Assembly (NCBI RefSeq): GCF_041296385.1
Contig: NW_027184063.1
Location: 868,001-932,000, forward strand
Length of the DNA stretch: 64,000 bases
Origin: Aphelocoma coerulescens
Taxonomy: Eukaryota > Chordata > Aves > Passeriformes > Corvidae
Direction: 5' to 3'
The translations under genes and the position numbers were made by a program. This document shows, in pieces, positions 9,642 through 20,719 of this stretch (position 1 is its first letter; each line of letters begins with the position of its first letter). Below the pieces are notes generated by a model. That model made no database searches. It was given only the letters and a program-made list of their open reading frames with translations, and was not told the origin of the DNA.

Positions 9642-10343
9642 TCCAGTCATTTCCCCATGGAAATCCCATGGCAGTGGGCTGGGGGGAGATCCATCCATGG
9701 AATTCTCACGTGACTGGGATGAGAGTGAGATCTATCCATGGAAATTCCATGGGAATTCCTGCATTCCCAGGTCCACCCTTCCTGAATCCCACATTCCCAT
9801 AGAAATTCCCCCCCACACCCACCTTTGTGCTCCAGAGCCTCCCGACCACATCCAATGTATTTTGGGAGCTCTTCCAAACAAGTGTGTCCCAGGTAATGCT
9901 TCATCTGCTCTGCCAGGATCCCTTTGGATTCCCAGCACCTCTGGGGGATCCGGGTGGCACCGTCGGACACCACAAATCTCGTGGATCCCAGCTGGAAGAT
10001 GAAATCCCACCCATCATAGCCGTGCCGGTGGGATCCATGGACTCTCCGTTGGACAGGAGGTCACAGCTGGAAACCACATGCACTGTGGGGAGACCTGGGA
10101 ACGAGGAGAGAATGGACCCATGGAGTCGTGTCCCAGCCCCACGGAGCCCCTTGCAGCTCCCTGGATTCCTACGCCAGGCCCACAGATCCCATGCAACTCC
10201 CACAAATCCCACCCCTAGAGATCCACCCCATTCCCACAGATCCCAGCCCAGCCCCCAGCTCCCCACACTCCCCCTGCTCTGGTTGTACCGGCTCTGTCTC
10301 TAGGTCACTGTCAGCCACGTGCCAGTTCCTCTCCCTGAGCGCG

Positions 10344-10478
10344 GTCTTGCTATCCCAATATACTGGGTCTGGCTGTCCCAAAATCCCAAGTCTGGCTATC
10401 CCAATGTCCCGGGTCCAGCTATCCCAATATCCCGGGTCCGGCTATCCCAGTATCCCAGGTCTGGCTATCCCAATATCC
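10344..10478 (-). repeat. 23-bp tandem repeat inside class I alpha-1, about 5.9 units
   Basis: On the plus strand the unit is GTCTGGCTATCCCAATATCC plus three bases; on the gene strand it starts TACTGGGATAGCCAGAC, codons for YWDSQ. It has grown from the conserved alpha-1 YWDSQT segment. 23 bp is not a multiple of three. Confidence 0.85.
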
Positions 10479-10664
10479 TTACTTGAGTCCCACTGCCATC
10501 CCCGTGCCTGCAGCTCCATCCGGCCCCGCTCGCTGTGGCAGCACTCGGAGGGGGTCCCATCCACGTCCCCGTGATCAGGGACTGGGGGACCCCCGGGCCG
10601 GGCCCTGACAGCGCCACTTCCAGGTACTGCAGGGAGTGGAGAACTGGGGGGACACAGAGATCTG

Positions 10665-11500
10665 GGGGGTGGGAGTTTGGGGATCCAGGGGGGTCTGCAG
10701 ATCAAGGAGAGGAGGGACTTGAAGAGCTGGGAGAGCTGGGAAGGAGGTTCAGGGGCTCAGAGTCAAGGAAAGGGGGTGCAGGGACTGGGAGAGGTGGGAT
10801 GGGGTGTCCACGGAATCCTGTGCCCAGGAAAGGGGGTGCCAGGGGCCCTCAGTGTGAGGGAAGGAGGGTCTGGGGGCTGGGAAATGCAGGAATGGGGGCC
10901 CTGGGGTCCCAGGGTCAAGGAAAAGGGTGGGTCTGGGGCTGGGAGTGGTGGGGTGGCCAGGAAAAGGCTGCGTTGGTGCCGGATAAGGGGGTGCAGGGGG
11001 ATCTCAGTGCCAGGGAAAGGGGTAAAAGGGCATCTTGGTTCTCAGGAATGGGGGTCCAGGGGAGTCTCAGGGTCAAGGAAAGGGGAGTGCAGGGACTGGG
11101 AGAGGTAGAAGGGAGTTCCAGGGGTTCCCTGTGCCCAGGAAAGGGGAGTCCAGGGTTTCCCAGAAAAGGGGGGGTGACAGGGTGGGGACAACCGGCATGT
11201 CCAGGAAGGGGAGCTCAGGGGGGTCTCCGGTTTTGCAGAAAGGTGGGGCTGGTGGCTGGGAAAGGCAGGAATGGGGGTCTGAGGCGTTCCAGGGCATCCC
11301 AGGGTCAAGCACACGGGAGGTCTGGAGACTGGGAGACATGGGATGGCCAGGAAAGGGGGAGCAGGGGGGTCCTGATATCTGGCAATAGGGAATTCAGGGG
11401 GGATTTAGGGGGATCCCTGTGGAGGATAAGGAGGGGAGCAGTGGGCTCCCGTTCCCGGGAATGGCGGTTCAGGGGGGTCTCAGGGGGTGCCGAGTCCCAC
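10665..11500 (-). repeat. Class I intron 1 minisatellite, copy A
   Basis: 32-bp G-rich repeat filling the space between leader and alpha-1, the clearest evidence that this repeat is class I intron 1. Confidence 0.8.
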
Positions 11501-11548
11501 TCCTTCCTCAATGCCCCCAGGAGCCCCCAGCCCCATCACTGGAGCCAT

Positions 11549-11645
11549 CGCGCTGCTCCAGGCAGATCCCAGTGGCGCAGGCTGGGAGATGCAGCAGTGC
11601 CCAAGGAAGGGCAGGGGGAAAGGGGGGATCACTTCCAGCTGTCCC
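11549..11645 (-). promoter_or_regulatory. Truncated class I promoter, copy A
   Basis: Upstream of the leader ATG the sequence passes from 'gctgctcca' straight into 'ggcagatcccagtggcgcaggctggg', the part that lies beyond the X2 site in the complete promoter at 4.9 kb. About 150 bp with the CRE, both CCAAT boxes and the GC boxes are missing. Confidence 0.7.
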
Positions 11646-11654
11646 CAGGGAAGG

Positions 11655-12890
11655 CTCTGTAAATCCCAGGCAATCCCAGTCGCTCCCAGTGTGTTCCCAG
11701 CCACCCCCAGTATGGTTAAAAACACTCCCCGTATATCCCAGTTGCCCTCAACATGTCCGTAGTCATTCCCAGATGCTGCCAGTGGCCCCAGTGAGGTTGT
11801 TTGTTATCCCAGTATCATACCAGTAATGCCCAGTATATCCTAATTGCCTCCAGCATGCATCCAGTCCTTCCCAGTTACTCCAGTTTGCTTGCAGCATGAT
11901 CCCAGTTTCTCTCAGTTGCTCCCAGTAGCCAAAATTGTGATCCCAGTTGCTCCATTTCAACACCAATATGATCCCAGTCACCTCCAGTATGATCCTAGTC
12001 ACATGCCAGCACTCCCAGTATGGTCACAGTTTCATCCCAGTTATTTCCAATCACTCCCAGTATGGGCCCAGTTGCCTCCACCATGGTTCCAGTTGCTTCC
12101 TAGATCAACCCAGTCAGTCCCAGTATGATGCCATTTTCTCCCAGCGTGCTCCCAGTTGCTCCCAGTCACCCCCAGTACGGGGGATGATATGCATGCTGTG
12201 TTCCCAGTCACTCTCAGATACTCCCAGTATTAGTCCAGTCACTCCCAATAGGATCCAAATATGACCCCAGTGTGCTCCCAGTCACTGCCAGTATGAACCA
12301 GTTACCCCCCACAGGTTCCTGTTGCTCTCTTTCACCCTCACTTTTGTTCCAGTCACTCCCAGTCTCTCCCAGTTCCCTCCCACATATTCCTACTCACTCC
12401 CAGTTCCTCCCAGTAGCTTCCACCATGATCCCATTTGCTCACAACCACTCCCAGTCAGCCTCTGTGTAGTTGCACTCACTGCCAGTATGATCCCAGTCAC
12501 CTCCAGCATCATCCCAGTTCATCACAGTAGAAGCCCAGTTGCTTCCAATCACCCCCAGCATGTACCCAGTCACTCCCAGTTGCTCCTGGCATGATCCCAG
12601 TTGCTCCCAGCTGCTCCCGGTCACCCTCAGCATGATCCCAGTCACTCCCAGTGTATCCCATTTGCCCCCAGCATGGTCTCAATTGCCCCCCGCAGGTGTC
12701 CCAGTATGATCCCAGTACGATTCCAGTCTCCCTCAGTGTGATTGCAGTCTCCCCCGGCATGGGCCCAGCTGCTCCCAGTATGATGTCAGTACGATCCCAG
12801 TACAGCCCAGTCACTGCCAGTATGATCTCAGTACGATCCCAGTACAAAGCAGTCACTGCCAGTGAAGCCACTCCCGGGATCCCCCAGCCC
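11655..12890 (-). repeat. ACTGGG minisatellite array (CCCAGT on plus)
   Basis: About 1.2 kb of the 21-bp repeat between class I pseudogene A and the first CpG-rich promoter block. Same order as 27.03-28.18 kb in B and, inverted, 52.48-53.69 kb in C. Confidence 0.95.
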
Positions 12891-13840
12891 TCTCTGTGTT
12901 CCCCCTCCCCGCTCTCCAGGCTCCGAGAGGAGCCCCAAGGGCTGCAAGTCCCCACCCAGGGTCCCCAGCAAGGCCCAGTTGGGATCTGCAGCCCCCAGTG
13001 TTCCCAGTTTCCCTCTCCTTTCCCCGGGCCGGGTTCCCCCGCCCCCAGCGGGTGGGAGCAGCCGAGAGCCCCGCGCTGCCCATCCCGACCTGTCCCGGCT
13101 CCATCCCCGCTGCTCCCGCGGACTGCGAGGGGCTCGGGAACGGGGCAGGGGGAAGGGGAGGAGGAGGAGGCGGAGGTGGGATTGGGGAGAGGCGGGAGGA
13201 GGAGGAGGAGGAGGAGGGAGGAGGAGGAGGAGGAGAGGAGGAGGAGGGAGGAAGAGGCGGAGCGGCAGCGGGAAGCTGGAGGAGAGGAGGAAGCGCTGGG
13301 CTCCAGCGCTCCCTGAACTCGCAGCCCCCCGGGACCATCGCCCCCCGTCCCGCAGGTGCCCGGGGAGGGGGAGCTCGCCCCAAATATCCCGGGGGGGTCC
13401 CTGGGTTTGGGGTTTTTTGGGGGGATGTTTGGAGCTTGCGGGACTCCAAAGCCGAACCGCAGATGCCCTCGGGGGGACATCGTGGGGTCTCGGGAGGTGT
13501 TTTTGGGGGGTCCCGGTGGCGGTGGCGGCAGAGCCCCGGCGGGGGCGGGGGGATGCGGGTCCCCCCGCGTTGGGGGTTGGGCTTCCCGGGCCGGGCCCTC
13601 CGAGCCCTGCCGGGGCCCCGTGGGAACCGCGCGGGGGTGGGGGGACACCGGTTTTGGGGACCCCCGGGAGCCCCGGCTTCCCTATGCGGGACCCCAGAGA
13701 GAGGAGACCCCTAGAACCCCAAAGCGGGGATCCCGAGGGGGGGGACCCCTGGGATTGGCGGGACCCGGCGGGGGGGTCTGGGGGCTGGAGGGGCGGCATG
13801 GCCGGGAAAGGGGCTCGGGGGTCCCGGGGCCGGGAAATGG
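12890..13840 (+). promoter_or_regulatory. Orphan CpG-rich promoter block P1
   Basis: Starts CCTCTCTGTGTTCCCCCTCC, passes through a GC-rich core (about 13,010-13,140), a GGA-rich purine tract (13,150-13,270) and an acceptor-like CCGTCCCGCAG, then G-rich sequence to about 13,840. It is homologous to the blocks preceding zinc-finger genes but is followed by minisatellite instead of a gene. Long frames on both strands reflect base composition. Confidence 0.65.
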
Positions 13841-13844
13841 CTGC

Positions 13845-15334
13845 TCCCAGTATGAGCCCAGTTCCCCCCCTCGAGTGGTTCCAGTTTCCTCATCAGTCCC
13901 AGTATGAGCCCACTCAGTCCCAGTATGATCCTGGTCACTTCCCCTCACTCCCTGTAGGATCTCCGTTGCTCCCAGTATGAACCCAGTCACTCCCAGTCAT
14001 TCCCCATTATGATGCAATTTGCCCCCAACATGGTCCCAGTTGCACCCAGTTCGTTCCACTTTTGTCCAGTGTGTTCCCAGTTACCCCAGCTGCCCCTAGC
14101 CTAGTCCCAGTCACTCCCAGTATGATGCCAGTCTCTCCCAGCAGGGACCCAGTCACTCACACTTACCCCCAGTGTGGCCCCAGTGTGGTCCCAGTTCCTC
14201 CCAGCACATTCCCAGTCGCTCCCAGTGTGGTCCCAGTCACCACCCGCATGGTCTCAGACACTCCCAGTATATCGCAGTTGCCCTGAACATTCTCGTGGTC
14301 ATTCCCAGGCACTCCCAGTTACCTTGGCATGGTGCAGTTAACCCCCAATTTTATCTCAGTCACTGCCAGTACATCCCAGTTGTCACCAGCATGCATCCTA
14401 TCATTCCCAGTTGCTCCCAGTCTGATCCCAGTGTATCCCCAGTAGGCTCTCAGCATGGGCCTGGTAGCTCTCAGTAGCGCCCAGTCAGGGCCCATTGACA
14501 CCCACTATCATCCCAGTATGATCCCAGTCACTTCCAGTATGATGCCAGTGGCCCCCAGTGTGCTCCCAGTTGTTGCCTGTCAGTGCCAGCATGAGCCCAG
14601 TAGCCTCCAGTAGGATTCCCGTGACTCCCTGTCTCTCCTGGTATATGCCAGTCACCCCCAGCATGCTCCCAGTCCTTCCCACTTCTTCCCAGTTGCTTTC
14701 AGCATGATTCCAGTTGCTCACAGCCATTCCCAGTCAATCCCAGGATGATTCCAGACACCCTCAGTATGATCCCAGTCTCACCCAGCTGCTCCCACCATAA
14801 TTCCAGTATGATCTCGCTTGCCCCCAGCTAGTTCCAGTTGTTCCCGGTTCCTCCCAGTATGATCCCAGTTCCCTCTAGAATAGTCCCAGTCATGCCCAGT
14901 TGCCCCCAGCATAGATCCAGTTGTTCCCAGGTGTCTCCAGCATGGTCCCAGTTGTCCCCAGCATGGTCCCAGCTGTTCCCAGTGTCGTTCCAGTAAGCCC
15001 CAGTATGGTTACAGACACTCCCAGTATATCCTAGTTGGCCTCAGCATGCTTGTAGTCATTCCCAGGCACTTCCAGTTGCCCAGTAAGGTTCTAGTTCCCT
15101 CAGAAGGATCCTAGTCTTTCCCTCTTTCCCAGTTACTCCCAGTTGCCTCCAGCATGCTCCCAGTTTCTGGCAGTTGCCCAAAATGTTGTCCCAGTTGCTC
15201 CCAGTATGAATCCAGTTGCCCCAGTCTCAGTGATCTCAGTCCCCTCAGCATGGTTCCAGTACCTTCCAGCTGATCCCAGCTGCTCCCAGTGTGTCCACAT
15301 TTTCCTCCCAACATGGGCCCAGTAACTCCCAGCA
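13845..15334 (-). repeat. ACTGGG minisatellite array (CCCAGT on plus)
   Basis: About 1.5 kb of the 21-bp repeat. Much of it is nearly identical to 29.15-30.65 kb in cassette B, showing A and B are close relatives here. Confidence 0.95.
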
Positions 15335-15339
15335 AACCT

Positions 15340-16276
15340 GTCTTGGTTTTGAAAGACAGGTGTCTGCTAAGGAAGGCAGAAGCCTCCCTTGGAATGGCAG
15401 ATGTAACCCCTTTCCCTCTGAGTTATTATAATTTTGAAATCAAGGGCCTTTCAGCAAAGATGTGGGAAAATAGGAATAACAGTTCTTTACTATTATATAT
15501 ATATGTATATAACCAGTCAAACAAACAGCAATAACGATGGCAGTAACAGCAAACAATCACAAACCCAGTCCCAGCCTTCTCGGCTGTCAGGCCCTTTCCC
15601 CTCGGGTGCAGTTTCGCTCGCAGCCGGCAGGGATCGCTGACGGCTCCCGGTGAGCAGGGCAGGTGCGATGGTTCCCCCGCAGCTGCAGGGGGCGCTCCGG
15701 AGCGAGCTCGGGGCTCACGTGGCACTGGTGCCCTGGGATCCCGGGAAGGGATGGAACAAGGGCTTCACAAACCCAAAACCCGGACAGCTGGCCCCGGTGT
15801 CCAGCTGGAGCTTTGGGAACAGCAGGCTGGAACGGCAGGCTGGAACGGCAGGCTGGAGCAGCAGGGATGAGCACAAATCCCAGAGGACAGACGAGATGTA
15901 TCCAAACGGAGAACCCCCCGGAGGTCTAGGCAGGCAGGGCGAGCATGACTACAACACAGCGAAGGCTCGAAGCAACAGTGGGGCAGAGCGACCACAGCCC
16001 GGCCTCCAGCGGGGCAGGGAGGGTGGCTTTGGGATCCCGGTGTTGTTTCCAGCAGAAAGCAAAGTAGCTGAAGCAAGCAGACTCCTCTCTCTCAGAGCAG
16101 AGAGTGAACTGACCCCACACCCAGGTGAAACAAAGGAGTAGCCAGGCCCACCCCACCGACAGTGGGCAGCTCTTTTGTCTTCCTTAAGTACAGCCATTTG
16201 TCCCCTAGCAACATGCATATGGGAAAAAATTCCTTTAACAGGAAAAAAAAACGAGGACTAAACTAAAACCACAACA
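15340..16276 (-). mobile_element. Solo LTR (937 bp) with AAACC target duplication
   Basis: Plus-strand ends are TGTCTTGG and CCACAACA, flanked by AAACC at 15,335-15,339 and 16,277-16,281. Cassette B shows the empty site near 30,640 (cccagtaagccccagtcagg). Sequence and ends match, in reverse, the LTRs of the ERV-L-like provirus at 36.6-40.0 kb, so it belongs to that family. Insertion postdates the A/B duplication, or B was never hit. Confidence 0.9.
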
Positions 16277-16282
16277 AAACCC

Positions 16283-17190
16283 CAGTCAGGATCTGTTCAC
16301 ACCTGCTGTAATCCCAGTGGCTCCCAGCATGATCCAAGTAGGACCTGTAGTCACTGTCAGTCTGGTTCCAGTCAATGCCAGTATGATCCCAGTTGCCCCA
16401 AATGTGATCCCAACTGCTCCCTTTCAATGCCAGTATGATCCCAGACACTTCCTGCTACTTCCAGTATGATCCCAGTTGCACCAAGTCATCCTCCAGTATG
16501 GTTAGTCACCCCTAGTATGTCCCCAGTCACTCTCAGATACTCCTGGTATTATTTCAGTCATGCCCAGAGTGACTCCCTGTCACTGCCAGTGTGGGCTCAG
16601 TTGTTCCCAGTATGAATCCAGTCACTCCCAGTTACTCCAAATATGATTCCATTTGTTCCCAGTGTGGTTTCTGTTGCTCCCAGTCACCTCCAGTATGGTT
16701 CCAGTCACAGCCAGTACCCTTCCAGTCACTCCCAGTCTGATTCCATTAGGATTGCAGTCACTCAGATACCCCCAGCACTATTCCAGTCACTGCAAGTATG
16801 ATCCCAGCCAGTTCCAGTAGGATACGAGTGTGACCATGGCATGGGCACAACTGCTCCCATGATCTTCCAGTGTGGTTCCAGTTGAACCCAGTTGCCCCTA
16901 GTATAGTCCCAGTCACTCCCCATATGATCCCAGTCCCTCCCAGCATTGTCCCAGTCATGCCCAGTTGCCCCCAATTCAGACCCAGTTACTACCACTTCAT
17001 CCCAGTAGCCCCCAGCATGGTCCCATTTCTCCCCAGCATGATCCTGGTTGTTCCCATTGTGGTCCAAGTCAATCCCAGTATGGTTACAGGTACTCCCAGT
17101 ATATCCCACTTGGCCTCAGCATGCTTGTAGTCATTCCCAGTCCCACCCAGTTGCCCCAGTAAGGTTCCAGTTTCTCCAGTACAAAGCAGT
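16283..17190 (-). repeat. ACTGGG minisatellite array (CCCAGT on plus)
   Basis: Continuation of the array after the solo LTR, up to the second CpG-rich promoter. Confidence 0.95.
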
Positions 17191-17199
17191 GACTGCCAG

Positions 17200-18185
17200 T
17201 GATTCCACTCCCGGGATCCCCCAGCCCTCTCTGTGTTCCCCCTCCCGGCTCTCTGGGCTCGGAGAGGAGCCCCAAGGGCTGCAAGTCCCCACCCAGGGTC
17301 CCCAGCAAGCCCCCAGTGTTCCCAGTTTCCCTCTCCTTTCCCCGGGCCGGGTTCCCCCACCCTCAGCGGGTGGGAGCAGCCGAGAGCCCTGCGCTGCCCA
17401 TCCCGACCTGTCCTGGCTCCATCCCCGCTGCTCCTACGGGCTGTGAGGGGCTCGGGAGTGGGGACCCAGCGTGTGGCTGGTCCTGGGGAGAGGAGGAGGA
17501 GGGATGGAAGAGGAGGAGTGGGAACAGGAGGAAAAGGAGGGACAAGGGAGGATCAAGAAAAGGAGAAGGAAGAACGAGGTCGAGGGCTCCCTGAATTTGC
17601 AGCCCCCCACCTGTGAGAGCATCGCTCCCCCATCCCACAGGTTCCCGGGAAGGGGGGCGCGGCCCAGATATCCTGGGGGTCCCTGGATTGGGGTTTTTGG
17701 GGGAGAGGTTTGGAGTATGAAGAATTCCAAAGCTGAGCAGAAAATGCTCCTTGCAAGGACATTTGGGGATCCCCAGGAAGTGTTTTTGAGGGGTCCTGGT
17801 GGTGGTGCCAGCAGAGCCCAGGCTGCAGACAGGGGGATGTGGAGTCCCCCCTGCAGTGGGGGTTGGGTCTGCCTGGGTCAGGCATGGCCGACTCCAGCCC
17901 AGAGCCAGAGGGCTGCGGGACCCCCCGGGAGAGCCGGAGGGGGAACCTCAGGACCCCCAGAGTGGGGAGAGCAGAGAGGGGCAGTACCGGGACCAGGGGA
18001 GCCCCGGCAGTCCAGAGGAGCAGACCCCTGTGACCCCCCGGGCCCCAAAATGGGGAGCCCAGAGAGGGGGGAGCGCCGCCATTCATGGGACCCTCAACAG
18101 CCTGGAGAGGGGGAGGGGGGACTCCTTGGACTCCCTGCACCCCGAAGCAGAGAATAAGGGGAGAAGGATCACTTGGACCCCATAA
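17200..18185 (+). promoter_or_regulatory. CpG-rich promoter and 5' exon region of zinc-finger gene 1 (P2)
   Basis: Homologous to P1, P3, P4, P5 and P6: the same opening, the GC-rich core, the purine tract, then an acceptor-like CATCCCACAG at about 17,641. An ATG at 17,884 opens [14 protein letters not shown], conserved in P4 (about 32,252) and P5 (minus, near 48,463); it could be the start of an upstream exon, but I see no clear donor joining it to the gene. Confidence 0.6.
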
Positions 18186-18506
18186 CCCCCAGCATCCCTA
18201 TGTGGGGAGACCAAAGATGGGAGCTTTTTGGATTCCTGGGCTTCCAGCAGCCTGGGGAGGGCAGGGACCAAGTAGATGGGGGACCCCAATACAAGCATGA
18301 CCCCCAGTAGCTGGGACAGGGGGAACCCCCGAACATCAGAGCAGGGAGACTAGAGAGGGGGAACTCCTGTGAGGCTTTTTCAGGGCTGAATGTTGGTGTT
18401 TGGAAAGTTTTTCTGGACCCCAGATGCCCGGACACTTGTAGAGATGGACTTGGGCAGAGGGACATTCAGACTCAACGTGCTTCTCTCTTGTTTGTTCCCA
18501 AACCAG
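18186..18506 (+). other. Zinc-finger gene 1 intron or 5' noncoding stretch
   Basis: Conserved in all four gene copies. It ends in a good polypyrimidine tract and acceptor (ttctctcttgtttgttccc then AAACCAG, AG at 18,505-18,506). No independent gene seen. Confidence 0.5.
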
Positions 18507-18533
18507 GATATCCCATTCCCAAACCTTGGCCAG

Positions 18534-19591
<1,058 letters not shown>

Positions 19592-20560
19592 GTGAAGCCC
19601 TGCAAGTGCCCCGACTGCAGAAGAGCTTTGTCCACTGCTCCAACTTCATCCCCCACCAAAGGACCCACATTCCCTGCATCCATGTTGGGAAGATACCTGG
19701 CTGGTTGTCTCCATATCCTTCTGGATCCCCATAGGCACCAGGGATGATGATATTTGGGAGGATTTGGGGGTTCTGAGGGGAGATGGAAGAGTTTTCTCCA
19801 TCGCTTTGCACTCCAGAAGATGAGAGGCCTTGATCTGTCATCTCAAAACCACTGGATCCCAGTGAAAAATGCTCAGCTCCCACTCCAAATGGCTCAGTCA
19901 CATTCCGAAAGTACTTGACCCTACAGCCCCCTCAAAATCGCCAGGAAGGGCTGGATGGGCATTCAGAGGGTCTGGACGGAATGGGAGGTACATGGTGGGG
20001 GATGGGCAGTGGGAGGGGGCAGGGGTTTGGAATGAAGAGCTGAAGGCTGGGGATGATGAGGCCGGGGGGAATCTCCTTTCTGGGTATCCCCCACATCTGA
20101 GGGCATTTGGGTTATCCCCTGTTCCTGAGTGGTTTTTTGTGTCCCCCCCCAATCCTGAGGAGGGGATACAGGGAGACGAGGGAGGACACGTGGCTCCGGC
20201 ACTTGGAGTGGGCACCACAGGGAGGGACACGGGAAGCCCATTTTGGGGAAGGTCCTGCTGCTTTCTGCCAATTTTGGGGGCTAGAAATGGCTTTTGGAGT
20301 TTTCCCGCTAATTTCTGGAAGCTGAGGTGGCACCCCCTCCTCATTTTCTGATGGTGAGGAGACGCCATTTTGGAGGATCCTGCTGCTTTCCACCAACCTG
20401 GGGCAAGGATGTAAATGGCTTGTGGGCCCCGTGCCTCATTTTGGGGGTTGGGGTGACCCCACGGTTCCACCGGTGTCTAAGGGAGGGCTATAACTCCCAG
20501 TTTTGGTGGTTATAAGCAGCTTGTGGGGGTCCCACGTTTGACGGAGGCCCCCAGCCCCCA
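19592..20560 (+). other. 3' region of zinc-finger gene 1 with a decayed finger
   Basis: Just after the stop, about 19,592-19,665 resembles one more finger (CKCPDC...) that has lost its pattern. The rest is conserved in all four cassettes but has no coding signature; two diverged copies of 'gaaagcagcaggacc' type sequence lie about 110 bp apart. Probably 3' UTR and flank. Confidence 0.55.
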
Positions 20561-20578
20561 CCCCAAAGCAGCCTTTGG

Positions 20579-20666
20579 CCAATCAGAGCGTGCAGCGGTG
20601 ATGACTCAGCAGTTGCCATGGAGATGGGCAGGTGCCAGAGACCACAACAACTTTTAAGCCAATCAG
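20579..20666 (-). promoter_or_regulatory. MHC class II-type X1-X2-Y module, cassette A
   Basis: On the minus strand: a distal Y-like CTGATTGG (20,659-20,666), X1 CTCCATGGCAACTG (20,610-20,623), X2 TGAGTCA (20,602-20,608), then 15 nt and Y box CTGATTGG (20,579-20,586) followed by CCAAAG. RFX, CREB/ATF and NF-Y bind these elements in class II genes and recruit CIITA. It points towards the zinc-finger 3' end; a TATA-like TTATAACC lies about 70 bp downstream. No class II exon follows. Confidence 0.8.
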
Positions 20667-20719
20667 AAAATGCACAAAACAATTTTTACTCAGTCAGAGC
20701 TTTTCTCACCGATGACTCC

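Larger units (their letters stand above)
9823..11548 (-). pseudogene. MHC class I pseudogene A (leader, alpha-1, alpha-2)
   Basis: Class I heavy chains present peptides at the cell surface; this locus cannot. Leader ATG at 11,548 (MAPVMGLGAPGG) lacks a donor (GCATTGAGG where C has GGTGAGG). Alpha-1 is about 10,661-10,273: SLITG and DVDGTPSECCHSERGR lie in different frames, and a 23-bp repeat has expanded inside the exon. Alpha-2 is 10,094-9,823: CDLLSNG is followed by a frame change before WDFIFQLGS; the second cysteine is kept (HTCLEELPKYIGCG); the exon ends at a GTGGGT donor. No alpha-3, membrane or tail exon is visible. The promoter upstream is deleted. B and C share the frame breaks. Confidence 0.85.

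Noticed and set aside
14485..14727. 80-codon frame identical in cassettes A and B (TGSNWEHTG type)
   Set aside because: Identity reflects recent duplication of minisatellite, not coding constraint.
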